This document shows, piece by piece, positions 24,513 to 33,482 of a stretch of DNA of 64,000 bases (positions are counted from its first letter, which is position 1; each line of letters opens with the position of its first letter). Both the position numbers and the translations under genes were made by a program. Under the pieces are notes generated by a model. That model had not been told where the DNA came from. It saw only the letters and a program-made list of their open reading frames with translations, and made no database searches. This DNA comes from Gemmobacter megaterium (GTDB lineage: Bacteria; Pseudomonadota; Alphaproteobacteria; Rhodobacterales; Rhodobacteraceae): NCBI RefSeq assembly GCF_900156815.1, contig NZ_FTOT01000003.1, forward strand, positions 124,001 to 188,000, given 5' to 3'.

Positions 24513-25910
24513 ATGGCGGCTGCGCCCGACGGGCCTGTGGGCCATTTGCCGATCCTGTGTCGCGCGCTGATCCAGCAGGGCAGGGTGTCCGAGGCGCGCG
24601 ATATCTTTGCCGATACCATCTGGGCCGGATCCTTCGCACCGGAGCAGCGCGTGGCCCTGATCGCCGCCCTGACATATGGCTGCACCGAGGACGACCTGCG
24701 CACCTTCACCGCGCGGCTGGAATCCATCCGGCCTTCGTCGGCGGCCGAACGGTCGCGCATGGCCGCCGCAGAGGTCCGCGCCGGGCAGTATCCGATGGCC
24801 ATCGAACGGCTGTGCGCGTTGGAGCGCGAGGGCGCGCTGACGGTTCTTCAGAAATCGCAACTGTTGAAGGCGCTTATACAGCTTGGACAGGTCGAAGCGG
24901 CACTGCGCCGCGTGATCCTGTGGCAAGCACAAGAGCCGGACAATCCCGCCTGGGTATTGCAGGAGGCCAAGATTCTGTTCGGTGCCCGCTGCAGTGAACT
25001 TGCGGTCCGGTGCACCCTTGCTGGGCTGGAGCGTTGGCCGCTGGATGAAGGGTTGATCCGGCATATGGCCGATTTGCCTGCCACGGCAGAGGAATTTGCC
25101 CGCGCTGTCGACATCATCAACGCGGCACGTGCGGTCGAACCGCTGCCGGTCACGGCGGCCTTGGGATTGGCCAAGGCCGCGCTGCATGTCCGCAAGACCG
25201 ATCTGGCCATGGACGTCCTGTCCGGTGTCGAGGCCGGCGCCGACCTGCGCGCGGCCGTGCAGATGGTGCGCACCGCTGGCGCCAAGGCTACCATCGTCGT
25301 CTTTCTAGGTATCTACGGTAAGTTGGGCACCCTGCCGCTGGATTATGTCGATGCGTTGCTGTCGCGGCATCCGGCCCATGTGATCTATCTGCATGACATT
25401 CTGCATGCGGAATTTCTGGTTCCCGCGCCCGAGATCGGCGGGTCTGCGGCAGGGCTGATCGCGCTGGTCCGGGGGCTGGCCGATGATCTGGGCGGTGCGC
25501 CCCTGATCACCCTTGGCACCAGTTCGGGCGGATTTGCTGCGATGCTGCACGGCCCGGCGCTGGGGGCTGCGGGCATCATCGCCTATTCGGGACAGACCAT
25601 CATGCATTCGGCGCAGGAACGGCCTGCCGAGGAGGCGCAGCATGGCGGGCTGGCCTATCTGGCGCGCATACCGCTTGCACAGCGCGATGTGTTGCCCGCG
25701 CTGGCCGCGTGTCCGGACCTGCCCGTCTGGCATGTCGCGGGCGAGGGGCATGGCAACGATCTGCTGCATCAGCGGCGGCTTGCAGGGCTGCCGCAGGTCC
25801 GTTGCCTGATCCAGCCGGGGGGATTGGCCACGCATAACACCATGCTTCCGGCGGTGCTGAGTGGCCGGTTCGACGCCTTGTTGTCCGAAGCCATTGCAAG
25901 GATTGCCTGA
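24513..25910 (+). CDS. TPR-like helical repeats fused to an alpha/beta hydrolase domain (truncated N-terminus)
   Basis: A 465-residue product if translation restarts at ATG 24513, seven bases after the upstream stop. Residues 1 to about 260 are Ala-rich helical repeats (AALTYGCTEDDL, AAEVRAGQYPMAIERLCALEREGALTVLQ, QLLKALIQLGQVEAAL), tetratricopeptide-like. The C-terminal third is an alpha/beta hydrolase: ATIVVFLGIYG, the nucleophile elbow ITLGTSSGGFAAML (Ser in G-x-S-x-G), and a late His in GGLATHNTMLP. It may be an esterase or thioesterase serving the downstream FAAL/ACP pathway. The methyltransferase follows after 3 bp. The N-terminal part may be lost if no readthrough occurs. Confidence 0.7.
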   Translation: MAAAPDGPVGHLPILCRALIQQGRVSEARDIFADTIWAGSFAPEQRVALIAALTYGCTEDDLRTFTARLESIRPSSAAERSRMAAAEVRAGQYPMAIERLCALEREGALTVLQKSQLLKALIQLGQVEAALRRVILWQAQEPDNPAWVLQEAKILFGARCSELAVRCTLAGLERWPLDEGLIRHMADLPATAEEFARAVDIINAARAVEPLPVTAALGLAKAALHVRKTDLAMDVLSGVEAGADLRAAVQMVRTAGAKATIVVFLGIYGKLGTLPLDYVDALLSRHPAHVIYLHDILHAEFLVPAPEIGGSAAGLIALVRGLADDLGGAPLITLGTSSGGFAAMLHGPALGAAGIIAYSGQTIMHSAQERPAEEAQHGGLAYLARIPLAQRDVLPALAACPDLPVWHVAGEGHGNDLLHQRRLAGLPQVRCLIQPGGLATHNTMLPAVLSGRFDALLSEAIARIA

Positions 25911-25913
25911 CCG

Positions 25914-26615
25914 ATGCAGATCCATGTCCTGCCTGGCCCCGCGTTCCCCCGCACGGCCACAGCTCCCGGCCCGACGCTGGCCACCTCGATGCGGCTGCGC
26001 AGCTTTGCCGCGCTGCTTCGACAGGTATGGCCAGCCCCGCAAGGGGAGTGCGCGGTTGATCTGGGCGCCGGTCATGGCATGTTCGCGACCCTCGCCCGCC
26101 GCCACGGATTTCGTGTGACCGCAGTCGATGCCCGGCCGCGCTGGAGCGCGGCGCAGGCGCTTGGCGTGGCGCAGGCACAGCCGCGACCGGCGGTCGATGA
26201 TGGTATCGCGTGGGTGCAGGCCGATGTCCGCGCATTCGATACAACGCCCTTCGCTATCGTGCCGGCCATCGGGCTGACCTATCACCTGCCGCTTGCGGCC
26301 CAGCGGGATCTGCTGGTGCAGACCGCAGGCAGGCCGACAGTCATCGACACCGAAGTCTTTGACGCGGCCGATCCAGCGGCCATCGCCTGTGATCGGTTGC
26401 GTCCCGTGCGACTGGACGGCCTGGAGGGTGCCCTGTGCCGCGAGACGGGGAATTACTGGTCCGCCGCCGACGATCAGGAGTCGTTCTGGTCCACGCATGA
26501 TGCCTTTTTGCAGATGTGCCGCGATGCGGGGCGTCGATCCGTGACGCTGATCGAACCGACCTATCGGTCACAGTTCGGCCCACAGCGCTGGTATGTGCTG
26601 GATGCTCCGCGATGA
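25914..26615 (+). CDS. Class I SAM-dependent methyltransferase
   Basis: A 233-residue Rossmann-fold methyltransferase. Motif I is ECAVDLGAGHGMFATLARRHGF, followed by the SAM-ribose-binding acidic turn VTAVDARPRW, the adenine-side WVQADVRAF, and motif IV-like AIVPAIGLTYHLPLAAQRDLL. FkbM-like and sugar-methylating enzymes share this layout, so O-methylation of a sugar or acyl product is possible. It starts 3 bp after the hydrolase stop and its own stop overlaps the next start (ATGA), so it belongs to the same operon. Confidence 0.85.
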   Translation: MQIHVLPGPAFPRTATAPGPTLATSMRLRSFAALLRQVWPAPQGECAVDLGAGHGMFATLARRHGFRVTAVDARPRWSAAQALGVAQAQPRPAVDDGIAWVQADVRAFDTTPFAIVPAIGLTYHLPLAAQRDLLVQTAGRPTVIDTEVFDAADPAAIACDRLRPVRLDGLEGALCRETGNYWSAADDQESFWSTHDAFLQMCRDAGRRSVTLIEPTYRSQFGPQRWYVLDAPR

Positions 26616-27774
26616 CCTGCCGCGCCCCTGCCTTCATCGTCGGTACGTTCGACGTCGACAATTACGGCGACCTGCTGTTCCCGCTGGTCGCGGGGCATGA
26701 ACTGGGACTGCACGGCATTGCGGTGCAGCCGGCATCGCCCACATCGGGCGTGGTGGCGGCGCTGTCGGATGCGCCGCGGCCGATCAGCCTGGCCGATCTG
26801 CTGGAGGGCGAGGTGCCGGGCTGTGGCATCCTGATCGGGGGCGGCAACATCATCCACACCGTCGATGCGGTCGTGCTGGCGGAATATGTCGCGGCAGGTG
26901 CAAGCCGGTGGGCCTATGCCGGTCTGTGGCTGGGGGCATCCCTTGCCGGCGCGATGCGCGACCTGCCGGTGATCTGGAATGCGCCGGGTGTACCATTTCC
27001 GTTTGGCGGGGCGCGTCGCCGGGCGCTGGTGGCATCGGTGCTGCGGTCGGCCAGCCGGGTCAGCGTCCGCGATCCGGGCAGTGTCGGATTTCTGGAGGCG
27101 ACGGGCTTTGGCCCGGTTCCGGTGGTGCCCGATACGGTGCTGGGTCTGGCACGGGTCTGGCCGCGCGCGCCGCTACTGGCGGCTCATCGCGCCATTCTGG
27201 CCCGCCACGGCTTTGCGCCCGGAACGCGCACCCTGGCGATCCATGTCCGGGGCCGGGCGCTTGACGGCTCTCTTCCCGTTGCCGCGGCCGAGCCCTGGCC
27301 GGTATGATCTGTGACGGGTTCACCGGGCCGCATATTCGCCTCGATGCGCCTGCCAGCCTGCGCGAGACGGCGGCAGCCATCGCGGGCAGCGCGGGATATG
27401 TGGGGGCCTCGATGCACGGCTATGTCACCGCCTGTGCCTATGATGTGCCCGGAGTGATGGTCGCGCGCCCGGCTCACCGCAAGTTCGGCGGCCTCGTCGG
27501 CCAGCTCGGACGGCCGCAGGATATGGTCCGCGACTGGCCATCCGGGCTGAGCGCGCTGGCGCGCAGTCTCGCAGCCCCGGCGGGAACGATCATCCCCGAT
27601 GCCGTTCATCAGGCCATTGCGGCCCATTGGTCAGGGGTTGCACATTGCCTGAAGGTCGATGATCCGCAGCGCAGACCGGCGCAGCGGTCCCTGTTGGCGG
27701 AATATCTGCGCTTTGGCCTGGATGGTGCCGGTCCGGCCTGGGCCTTTGGCGGTTTTGCACGGAGGCCGGGATGA
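26612..27774 (+). pseudogene. Frameshifted, internally deleted polysaccharide pyruvyl transferase family gene
   Basis: A paralogue of the next gene, in two frames. The first part (26612 to stop 27307) has VGTFDVDNYGDLLFPLVAGHEL, GILIGGGNIIH, VIWNAPGVPFPF and SVRDPGSVGFLE; the second part (about 27300 to 27774) has GYVGASMHGYVTACAYDVPG and ARPAHRKFGGLVGQLG. Alignment with the intact copy by eye shows about 35-40 residues missing near 27300 together with the frame change, consistent with an out-of-frame deletion of roughly 120 bp. The start still overlaps the methyltransferase stop and the end still overlaps the next start (ATGA at both), so loss looks recent or harmless to the operon. Confidence 0.8.
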
Positions 27775-29054
27775 CGGCTGCCGACACCCCACGCCAGATC
27801 TGGATCTCGGGTGCGCTGGACATCCGCAATTACGGCGATGCGCTGTTTCCCCTGCTTGCCGGTCATCGGTTGGAACGCCATGGCTACCGGATCCGCCCGA
27901 CCACCCCTTTTGGCGGCGATTGTGGCTGGATGGGCGTCGCGCCCTGCACCCCACTGGGCCGCCTGTTCGACCCTGACGTCCGGGTGGACGGCCTGCTGAT
28001 CGGCGGCGGCAATATCGTTTATGGCAATGTTTCGGCGGGCGCGTTGCTGCGCTTGCCGCCAGCGGCACAACATGTGCCGGCCTTCGACTGGGCGGCGCCG
28101 GGGATCTGGCTGGGGCCGATGCTTGTGGCGGCCCTGCGCGATGTGCCGGTGGCGTGGAATGCGCCGGGCGTGCCCTATGTGTTGACCCGGCGCTGGCATC
28201 AACTGCTGGCCGCAGCCTTCCGCGCCAGCGATCCGGTCAGCCTGCGTGATGAGGCCAGTGTCGAGCTGCTGGGCCCGGCCGCCGAAGGGGCCGAGATCGC
28301 GGTGCCCCCCGATACGGCCATTGATCTGGCGGCGATGTGGCCCGGGGCGATGCTTGCCCCGGCCTTTGCCCGGCTGCTTGCCCGGAAATCCGCCCCGCCG
28401 GGGTCCCGGTTCTGGGCGATTCACCTGCGCGACCGTTCGCTTGGCGAAACCCCCGCATCGGCGCTTGCGGGCTGGATCGACGCCATGGCGCATATGCATG
28501 GTCTTGTGCCGGTGCTGATCGCCATCGGTCCGACGCTGGGCGACGCCGACGCGGCGCGCGATCTGGCGGCCTTGTTGACGGTGCCCTGTGTGCTGCTGGA
28601 CGACCCCGAAGGCCCGGTCGAGATCGCCGCCGCGATTGCCCATGCCGAAGGGTATACCGGCGCCTCGCTGCATGGATATGTCACTGCGGCGGCCTATGGT
28701 CTGCCCGGTGTTCTGGTTGCGCGCCCGGCCCATCGCAAATTCGGCGGGTTCCTTGCGCAGATCGGTCAGAGTGATGACCTGCGCCGCAGTTGGGCCGCGG
28801 TGATCGCGCAGCCCTTGCCTTTCGAGGGTTCGGCGGGGTCATGCCGGATCCCGCAAGCGGCCTTTGACCGTCTGGAGCAGCACTGGGCCGCCGTGCGCCA
28901 GGCGCTGGACCATCCAGAGCGGCGCCAGGCCGAGAGGGCCGACTTCCTGCGCGCTTTTCTTGCCGCAGGTTTTGGTGCGGGGCGGGATCCGGGCGGGTTG
29001 CTTGCCCCCTTCTGCACCCGCCCTGATCCGGCCCCGCAGGAACCGCCCAGATGA
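27771..29054 (+). CDS. Polysaccharide pyruvyl transferase family protein
   Basis: A 427-residue glycosyl- or ketal-transfer enzyme of the CsaB/WcaK group, which adds pyruvyl groups to sugars, though many members have other unknown acceptors. Visible features: N-terminal ALDIRNYGDALFPLLAGHRLE, LIGGGNIVYGN, AWNAPGVPYVL, SLRDEASVELLG, and C-terminal YTGASLHGYVTAAAYGLPGVLVARPAHRKFGGFLAQIG. It appears intact and is the likely source or sister of the broken copy upstream. ATGA overlaps on both sides couple it to the neighbours. In this context a sugar-modifying step on an extracellular glycolipid or glycan is plausible. Confidence 0.85.
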   Translation: MTAADTPRQIWISGALDIRNYGDALFPLLAGHRLERHGYRIRPTTPFGGDCGWMGVAPCTPLGRLFDPDVRVDGLLIGGGNIVYGNVSAGALLRLPPAAQHVPAFDWAAPGIWLGPMLVAALRDVPVAWNAPGVPYVLTRRWHQLLAAAFRASDPVSLRDEASVELLGPAAEGAEIAVPPDTAIDLAAMWPGAMLAPAFARLLARKSAPPGSRFWAIHLRDRSLGETPASALAGWIDAMAHMHGLVPVLIAIGPTLGDADAARDLAALLTVPCVLLDDPEGPVEIAAAIAHAEGYTGASLHGYVTAAAYGLPGVLVARPAHRKFGGFLAQIGQSDDLRRSWAAVIAQPLPFEGSAGSCRIPQAAFDRLEQHWAAVRQALDHPERRQAERADFLRAFLAAGFGAGRDPGGLLAPFCTRPDPAPQEPPR

Positions 29055-30703
29055 CCGGGGTGCAGGATCCGCGCAGCCTGCCGACGCTCGTTGATCTGAT
29101 GATCTGGCGCGGGCAGGCACAGGGGGACCGGGTTGCCCTGACACATCTGGACTGGGGCGAGGAGATTGCCGATCAGTCCAGCTATGCTGCGCTGGACCGT
29201 CAGGCACGCGCGGTGGCGGGCTGTCTGACGGCGGCCGGATTGCGGGGGCGCCCGGTGATGATCTGCCTGCCGTCAGGGCTGGATTTCGTGCGCGTGTTGC
29301 TGGGGTGCCTGTATGCCGGTGCCGTGGCCGCCCCTGCCCCCGGCCCCGAAAGCCGGAGGGGGGTGGATCGCGCCGTCTCGATGATCCGGGATTTCCGCCC
29401 CGAGGCCGTGGTTCTGCCGCCCGGTCCCCTGCCCCCTGCCCTGGCCGAGGCGCTGCCGCCCACCTGCCTGCGGATATCCCCGGCCGAGGCGCTGGCCGGT
29501 GCGCCCTCTGCGCTGCCGGTGCGGCCCGTGCCGGATGATATTGCCTTTGTGCAATATACCTCCGGTTCGCTGGGCAGCCCGCGCGGCATCGTGATCACAC
29601 ATCGCAACATCATGGCGAACGAGGCGATGATCGCCGCCGCCTTTGGCCACCAGCCTGGGCAGGTCGGGGTGAACTGGCTGCCACTGCATCACGATATGGG
29701 GCTGTGCGGGTCGATCCTTCAGGCGCTGTATATCGGCGGGTGCTGCCATTCGATGTCGCCGCTGTCGTTCCTGCAACGGCCCGTGCGCTGGTTGCAGGCT
29801 ATCAGCCGCCTGGGCGCCACCACCAGCGGGGGGCCGACCTTTGCCTTCGAACTCTGCGCGCGCCAGATTTCCGATGCGGCGCTGTCCGGGCTGGATCTGT
29901 CGGGCTGGACCGTCGCCTATTGTGGGTCCGAGCCGATCCGCCCTGCGGCGCTGAGCGGGTTTGCCAGCCGGTTTTCGGGCGCGGGATTCGATGCCCGCGC
30001 CTTTCTGCCCTGCTACGGAATGGCCGAAGCCACGCTGTTCGCCACTGGCCAGCCGCGCGGCAGCGGCCTGCGCATCCGCCAGTTGGCCACGCCATCGGTG
30101 TCCTGCGGCGGGCCGGTGCTGGATGGCCGGATCGCGATTCTGGATCCGGGCGATGCCATGCTGCCTGACGGCGCATCTGGCGAGATTGCGATTGCCGGTC
30201 CCCATGTCAGCCCAGGATTCTGGGATGCCGCCACCGGCGCCGCCCTGCCCGATCCCGCACGCGAGGTGTGGCACGAGGGCCGGCGCTATCTGCGGACGGG
30301 CGATATCGGCACGCAGATAGCGGGGGATCTGCATGTGCTGGGCCGCAGCCGCGATCTGATCATCCTGCGCGGCGCCAAGATCCATGCCGAAGATGTCGAA
30401 GCCACCGCCCTGAGCGATACCGCCGCACAGGTCGCGGCGGCGGCGGCGTTTGCCGTGGCACAGCCGCAAGGCGAGCATCTGATCGTCATCTGCGAAGGGC
30501 CGCGCGCCGCGGGCGCACCCCAGGCCGCTGCCGCCATTGCCGCCCGTATCGGCGAGGTGCATGGCATTCTGCCGCATCGGGTGCTGTTTGTCCGGGCAGG
30601 CGCCATCCCGCGCGCGGCCAACGGAAAGATCCGCCGCGCTGCCTGCCGTGATGCCTATCTGGAAGGCCGGCTGGCCACCACTCGGAACGGAGAGAGCGCA
30701 TGA
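29051..30703 (+). CDS. Fatty acyl-AMP ligase (FAAL-type adenylating enzyme)
   Basis: Activates a carboxylic acid as acyl-AMP and hands it to an acyl carrier protein. The 550-residue sequence has the P-loop FVQYTSGSLGSPRGIVITHRN, WLPLHHDMGLCGSILQALYIGG, GATTSGGPTFAFELCARQI, CGSEPIRPAALSGF and PCYGMAEATLFATGQ, all hallmarks of FAALs rather than acyl-CoA synthetases. The C-terminal part has YLRTGDIG, GRSRDLIILRGAKIHAEDVE and, near the end, IPRAANGKIRR with the usual adenylation lysine. The P450 starts in its stop codon (ATGA) and a stand-alone ACP follows, its likely acceptor. Confidence 0.92.
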   Translation: MTGVQDPRSLPTLVDLMIWRGQAQGDRVALTHLDWGEEIADQSSYAALDRQARAVAGCLTAAGLRGRPVMICLPSGLDFVRVLLGCLYAGAVAAPAPGPESRRGVDRAVSMIRDFRPEAVVLPPGPLPPALAEALPPTCLRISPAEALAGAPSALPVRPVPDDIAFVQYTSGSLGSPRGIVITHRNIMANEAMIAAAFGHQPGQVGVNWLPLHHDMGLCGSILQALYIGGCCHSMSPLSFLQRPVRWLQAISRLGATTSGGPTFAFELCARQISDAALSGLDLSGWTVAYCGSEPIRPAALSGFASRFSGAGFDARAFLPCYGMAEATLFATGQPRGSGLRIRQLATPSVSCGGPVLDGRIAILDPGDAMLPDGASGEIAIAGPHVSPGFWDAATGAALPDPAREVWHEGRRYLRTGDIGTQIAGDLHVLGRSRDLIILRGAKIHAEDVEATALSDTAAQVAAAAAFAVAQPQGEHLIVICEGPRAAGAPQAAAAIAARIGEVHGILPHRVLFVRAGAIPRAANGKIRRAACRDAYLEGRLATTRNGESA

Positions 30704-31890
30704 GCGAGAGTCTCAGGTCCGCGGCGGGATTTGACTTGCTGTCCCGGCATGGCCCGCCCAGATGGAGCCAGGCAGATGGCGCCTGGCTGGTCACACGCCA
30801 CGCCGACTTGCAACTGCTGTTGCGCTGTTCCAACGATGTCAGCCCCGATGCCTATACCAAGATCGCGCGGGTCGCCAAAGGGACCGGCATGGATCTGGCC
30901 AGTCTGGTGACGCTGGCCTCGGGGGTATTGGTGTTCCGCAGCCCGCCCTATCACACGCAGGGCCGTGCCTTTCTGCAACGTGTGCTGGCCATTCTGCGCG
31001 CCGATCTTTCAGAAGCCGCGATGCGCCCGATGATCCGCGCCGCGATCAGGCGCACCATCGGGCCTGGCGAGGTTGATGCGGTCGCCGCCTTGTGCGACCT
31101 GCTGCCGGTCGAGATCATCCTGACGGCCCTTGGCCTGTCGCCAGGTGCGGCGGCGGCGGTTGCGGCCCATACGGCGGAAATGCTGCGCACCTGCCAGTTC
31201 GGGCAATTCGGCATCATGGCACGCGATATGGCCGCCATCGAAGTCCACGCGCGCGAGGTGCTGGAGCTGATCCACCTTGATATCCTTGATGCCGACCGCA
31301 GTGGCGATGGGCGCCTGGCCCGTGTGCTGGACCTGAACCGGGCGGAGTTCGGCCTGTCAGAGGCCGATCTGACCGCCCTGATCTTCTTTCTTGCCGCCGC
31401 CGGGATCGAGACGACGACGGCGCTGCTGGCCTCGGGGCTGTTCATGGTGTGCAGTGTGCCCGGCCTTTACGACCGGCTGGCCGCCGACCGCAGCCTGATC
31501 GTTCCCTTTGTCGAAGAGGTGACGCGGGTTGCCACGCCGATGCACACGACATCGGTGCGCAAGGTGCCGCCCGGAACGGTCATCGGCGGGGTGGAGTTCA
31601 GCGGAACCGAGCTGCTGTCGCCGTTGCTGGAAATGGGCAATCACGATCCCGCCGTCTATGACGATCCGGGCAGCTTCCGGCTGGACCGGCGGGGTCCGCC
31701 GCATCTGGCCTACGGGCTTGGCGGGCGGTCCTGCCTGGGGGCCGGGCTGGCGCGGCTGGAGACCAGGATCTTCATCGACTCCCTCCTCGATACCGTGCGG
31801 CCCCGGCTGATCAATCCGGTGCCGCAATGGCCCCCGGCGCCATCCTGGCGCCGACTCGCGCGACTTGACCTGCATATGCAACCTCTCTGA
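30700..31890 (+). CDS. Cytochrome P450
   Basis: A 396-residue soluble bacterial P450. The heme-binding segment LAYGLGGRSCLGAGLARLE places the cysteine ligand at residue 345. The I-helix oxygen-activation motif is AAAGIETTTAL (Glu instead of the more common Asp), and the K-helix ExxR appears as EEVTR. Located between the acyl-AMP ligase (4-bp overlap) and the ACP (15 bp gap), it probably hydroxylates or cleaves an ACP-bound acyl chain, as P450 BioI and NikQ-type enzymes do. No ferredoxin partner gene lies nearby, so housekeeping ferredoxin would be needed. Confidence 0.95.
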   Translation: MSESLRSAAGFDLLSRHGPPRWSQADGAWLVTRHADLQLLLRCSNDVSPDAYTKIARVAKGTGMDLASLVTLASGVLVFRSPPYHTQGRAFLQRVLAILRADLSEAAMRPMIRAAIRRTIGPGEVDAVAALCDLLPVEIILTALGLSPGAAAAVAAHTAEMLRTCQFGQFGIMARDMAAIEVHAREVLELIHLDILDADRSGDGRLARVLDLNRAEFGLSEADLTALIFFLAAAGIETTTALLASGLFMVCSVPGLYDRLAADRSLIVPFVEEVTRVATPMHTTSVRKVPPGTVIGGVEFSGTELLSPLLEMGNHDPAVYDDPGSFRLDRRGPPHLAYGLGGRSCLGAGLARLETRIFIDSLLDTVRPRLINPVPQWPPAPSWRRLARLDLHMQPL

Positions 31891-31905
31891 CCAACGGCGG
31901 ATCTC

Positions 31906-32166
31906 ATGACGACCCCTTTGACCGATGCGGAAACCCTGCGTGCCTGGCTGAAATCCTACATCAGTGCGGTGCTCGACCTGGAGGCTGACACCGTTTCGAC
32001 CGCTGTTCCCTTTGACAGCTATGGTCTCGATTCGGTCGAGGCCGTGATCATGGCTGGTGTGATGGAGGAAGAATTCTCGATCCGCATCGATCCGACGATG
32101 GTGTTCGAAGACCCTTCGATCGACGGGCTGGTCAAGGCGCTTCAGGGGGCCGGACTTGTCCGCTGA
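31906..32166 (+). CDS. Stand-alone acyl carrier protein
   Basis: An 86-residue acidic ACP. Ser43 in DSYGLDSVEAVIMAG is the phosphopantetheine attachment site. The four-helix pattern (TLRAWLKSYISAVLDLEADTV; the phosphopantetheine helix; FSIRIDPTMVFEDPSIDGLVKAL) is complete. GGCGGA precedes ATG 31906. It is distinct from the FAS ACP and most likely carries the acyl group activated by the FAAL and presented to the P450. The glycosyltransferase start lies inside its 3' end. Confidence 0.95.
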   Translation: MTTPLTDAETLRAWLKSYISAVLDLEADTVSTAVPFDSYGLDSVEAVIMAGVMEEEFSIRIDPTMVFEDPSIDGLVKALQGAGLVR

Positions 32167-33040
32167 GACTCCGCGCCTGACAACGCCCCAGGCCAGTATC
32201 GTCGTCATCTGCTACGAGATGGCGCGGGCACTGCCCCGCACGCTGTTGTCGCTGTCGCCGCAATATCAGCGCGATTGCCCGCCGGGCATGATCGAGGTGA
32301 TCGTTATCGACAATGGCTCGCGCGATCCGCCACGGGCCGAGGATTTTGCCCATCTTGGCCTGGATCTTCGGGTTGTCCATTGGCCGCCGGGGGACAAGTC
32401 GCCGGTCAAGGCGCTGAACCATGGCCTGCGGTTGGCCCGCGCACCGCTGATCTGCGCCTGGATCGACGGCGCGCGCATGGCCTCGCCGGGGTTGGTCAGC
32501 GCCTCGATTGCCGCGGCGCGTCTGCACCCGCGCCCGGTGGTCGCGACCCCGAACTACCACATCGGCCATGAAACCCAGATCGCCCTTGCACTCAAGGGCC
32601 ATGACGAGGCGGCCGAGGACCGGCTGCTTGACTCGATCGGCTGGCCCGCCAACCCCGAGCGGCTGTTCGAGATCTCTACGGCGGTCTGGCGTTCGGGCGA
32701 AAGCGAACGGATGCTGGAAACCAATGCGCTGTTCATGACCCGCGCCATGTGGGACGAGTTCGGGGGGTATGACGAACGGTTCACCAGCGCCGGTGGCGGG
32801 GCTGCGAACTGCGATATCTTCCTGCGTGCCTGCGAGGCCGAAGGCACCCAACTGATCCGTATCCGGGGCGAGGCGACGTTTCATCAGGTTCATGGCGGCA
32901 CGACCAGCAATGCCGGGGAGTCGGGGCTAGATGTCGGTATGGCGATCAGCCGCGAATACTACCGCTTGCGGCGCAAGCCCATCGTGGGTGTGCGATCCCC
33001 CGGCTGGATCTTCGACTCTGGCACCGGCGCGCTGGTCTGA
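32156..33040 (+). CDS. Family 2 glycosyltransferase
   Basis: A 294-residue GT-A-fold enzyme that transfers a sugar from a nucleotide donor. Start: QASIVVICYEMARALPRTLLSL, then VIVIDNGSRDPP (donor-side acidic turn), ICAWIDGARMASPGLV in the DxD position, and the late TNALFMTRAMWDEFGGYDERFTSAGGG acceptor motif. No ATG lies before the first beta strand; TTG 32156 with AGGGGG upstream, overlapping the ACP by 11 bp, is the best start. There are no membrane helices, so it works in the cytoplasm. It closes the operon and could glycosylate the acyl product. Confidence 0.82.
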   Translation: MSAETPRLTTPQASIVVICYEMARALPRTLLSLSPQYQRDCPPGMIEVIVIDNGSRDPPRAEDFAHLGLDLRVVHWPPGDKSPVKALNHGLRLARAPLICAWIDGARMASPGLVSASIAAARLHPRPVVATPNYHIGHETQIALALKGHDEAAEDRLLDSIGWPANPERLFEISTAVWRSGESERMLETNALFMTRAMWDEFGGYDERFTSAGGGAANCDIFLRACEAEGTQLIRIRGEATFHQVHGGTTSNAGESGLDVGMAISREYYRLRRKPIVGVRSPGWIFDSGTGALV

Positions 33041-33092
33041 CCGGGGGCCACACCGCCACCGCCAGCGCGGTCGAGGGCCCCGGACCGGGCCG

Positions 33093-33482
33093 TCACCGGG
33101 GCCGTTCCACGGGCACGCCGGACGTGGCGCTTGCGCCAGTGCGGTGCGCTGCCCGGCTGTCGGCGGGGGTCTCGTCGCGCGCTGTCATGCCGTAGTCCCG
33201 CACGACATGGGCGATCCGCAACCGATAGTCGCGGAACACCCCGCCCCGCCCGCGCGCCTGCGTTGCCCGATGCGCAGGACGGTTCCGCCACGCCGCGACA
33301 GCCGCCTCGTCACGAAAGAAGGACAGCGACATCAGCTTGCCCGGTTCGCTCAGGCTTTCGAACCGTTCGACCGAAATGAATCCGTCGATCTGCGCCAGCT
33401 CTGCCTTGAGGGCCGCGGCCAGCCTTAGATAGGTGTCGCGCTGTCCTTCGGCGGGCCAGACCTCGAAGATGACGGCGATCAC
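33093..33482 (-). CDS. Antibiotic biosynthesis monooxygenase (ABM) domain protein
   Basis: A 129-residue ABM-fold protein. The core (IAVIFEVWPAEGQRDTYLRLAAALKAELAQIDGFISVERFESL then KLMSLSFFRDEAAVAAWRNRPAHRATQA) is a single ferredoxin-like barrel domain typical of cofactor-free monooxygenases and heme-degrading relatives; the last 30 residues are a non-conserved tail. GTG start overlaps the upstream NIPSNAP stop by four bases (GTGA). With the ArsR regulator it forms a divergent unit. Convergent with the glycosyltransferase gene, 52 bp away. Confidence 0.85.
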   Translation of the reverse strand: MIAVIFEVWPAEGQRDTYLRLAAALKAELAQIDGFISVERFESLSEPGKLMSLSFFRDEAAVAAWRNRPAHRATQARGRGGVFRDYRLRIAHVVRDYGMTARDETPADSRAAHRTGASATSGVPVERPR

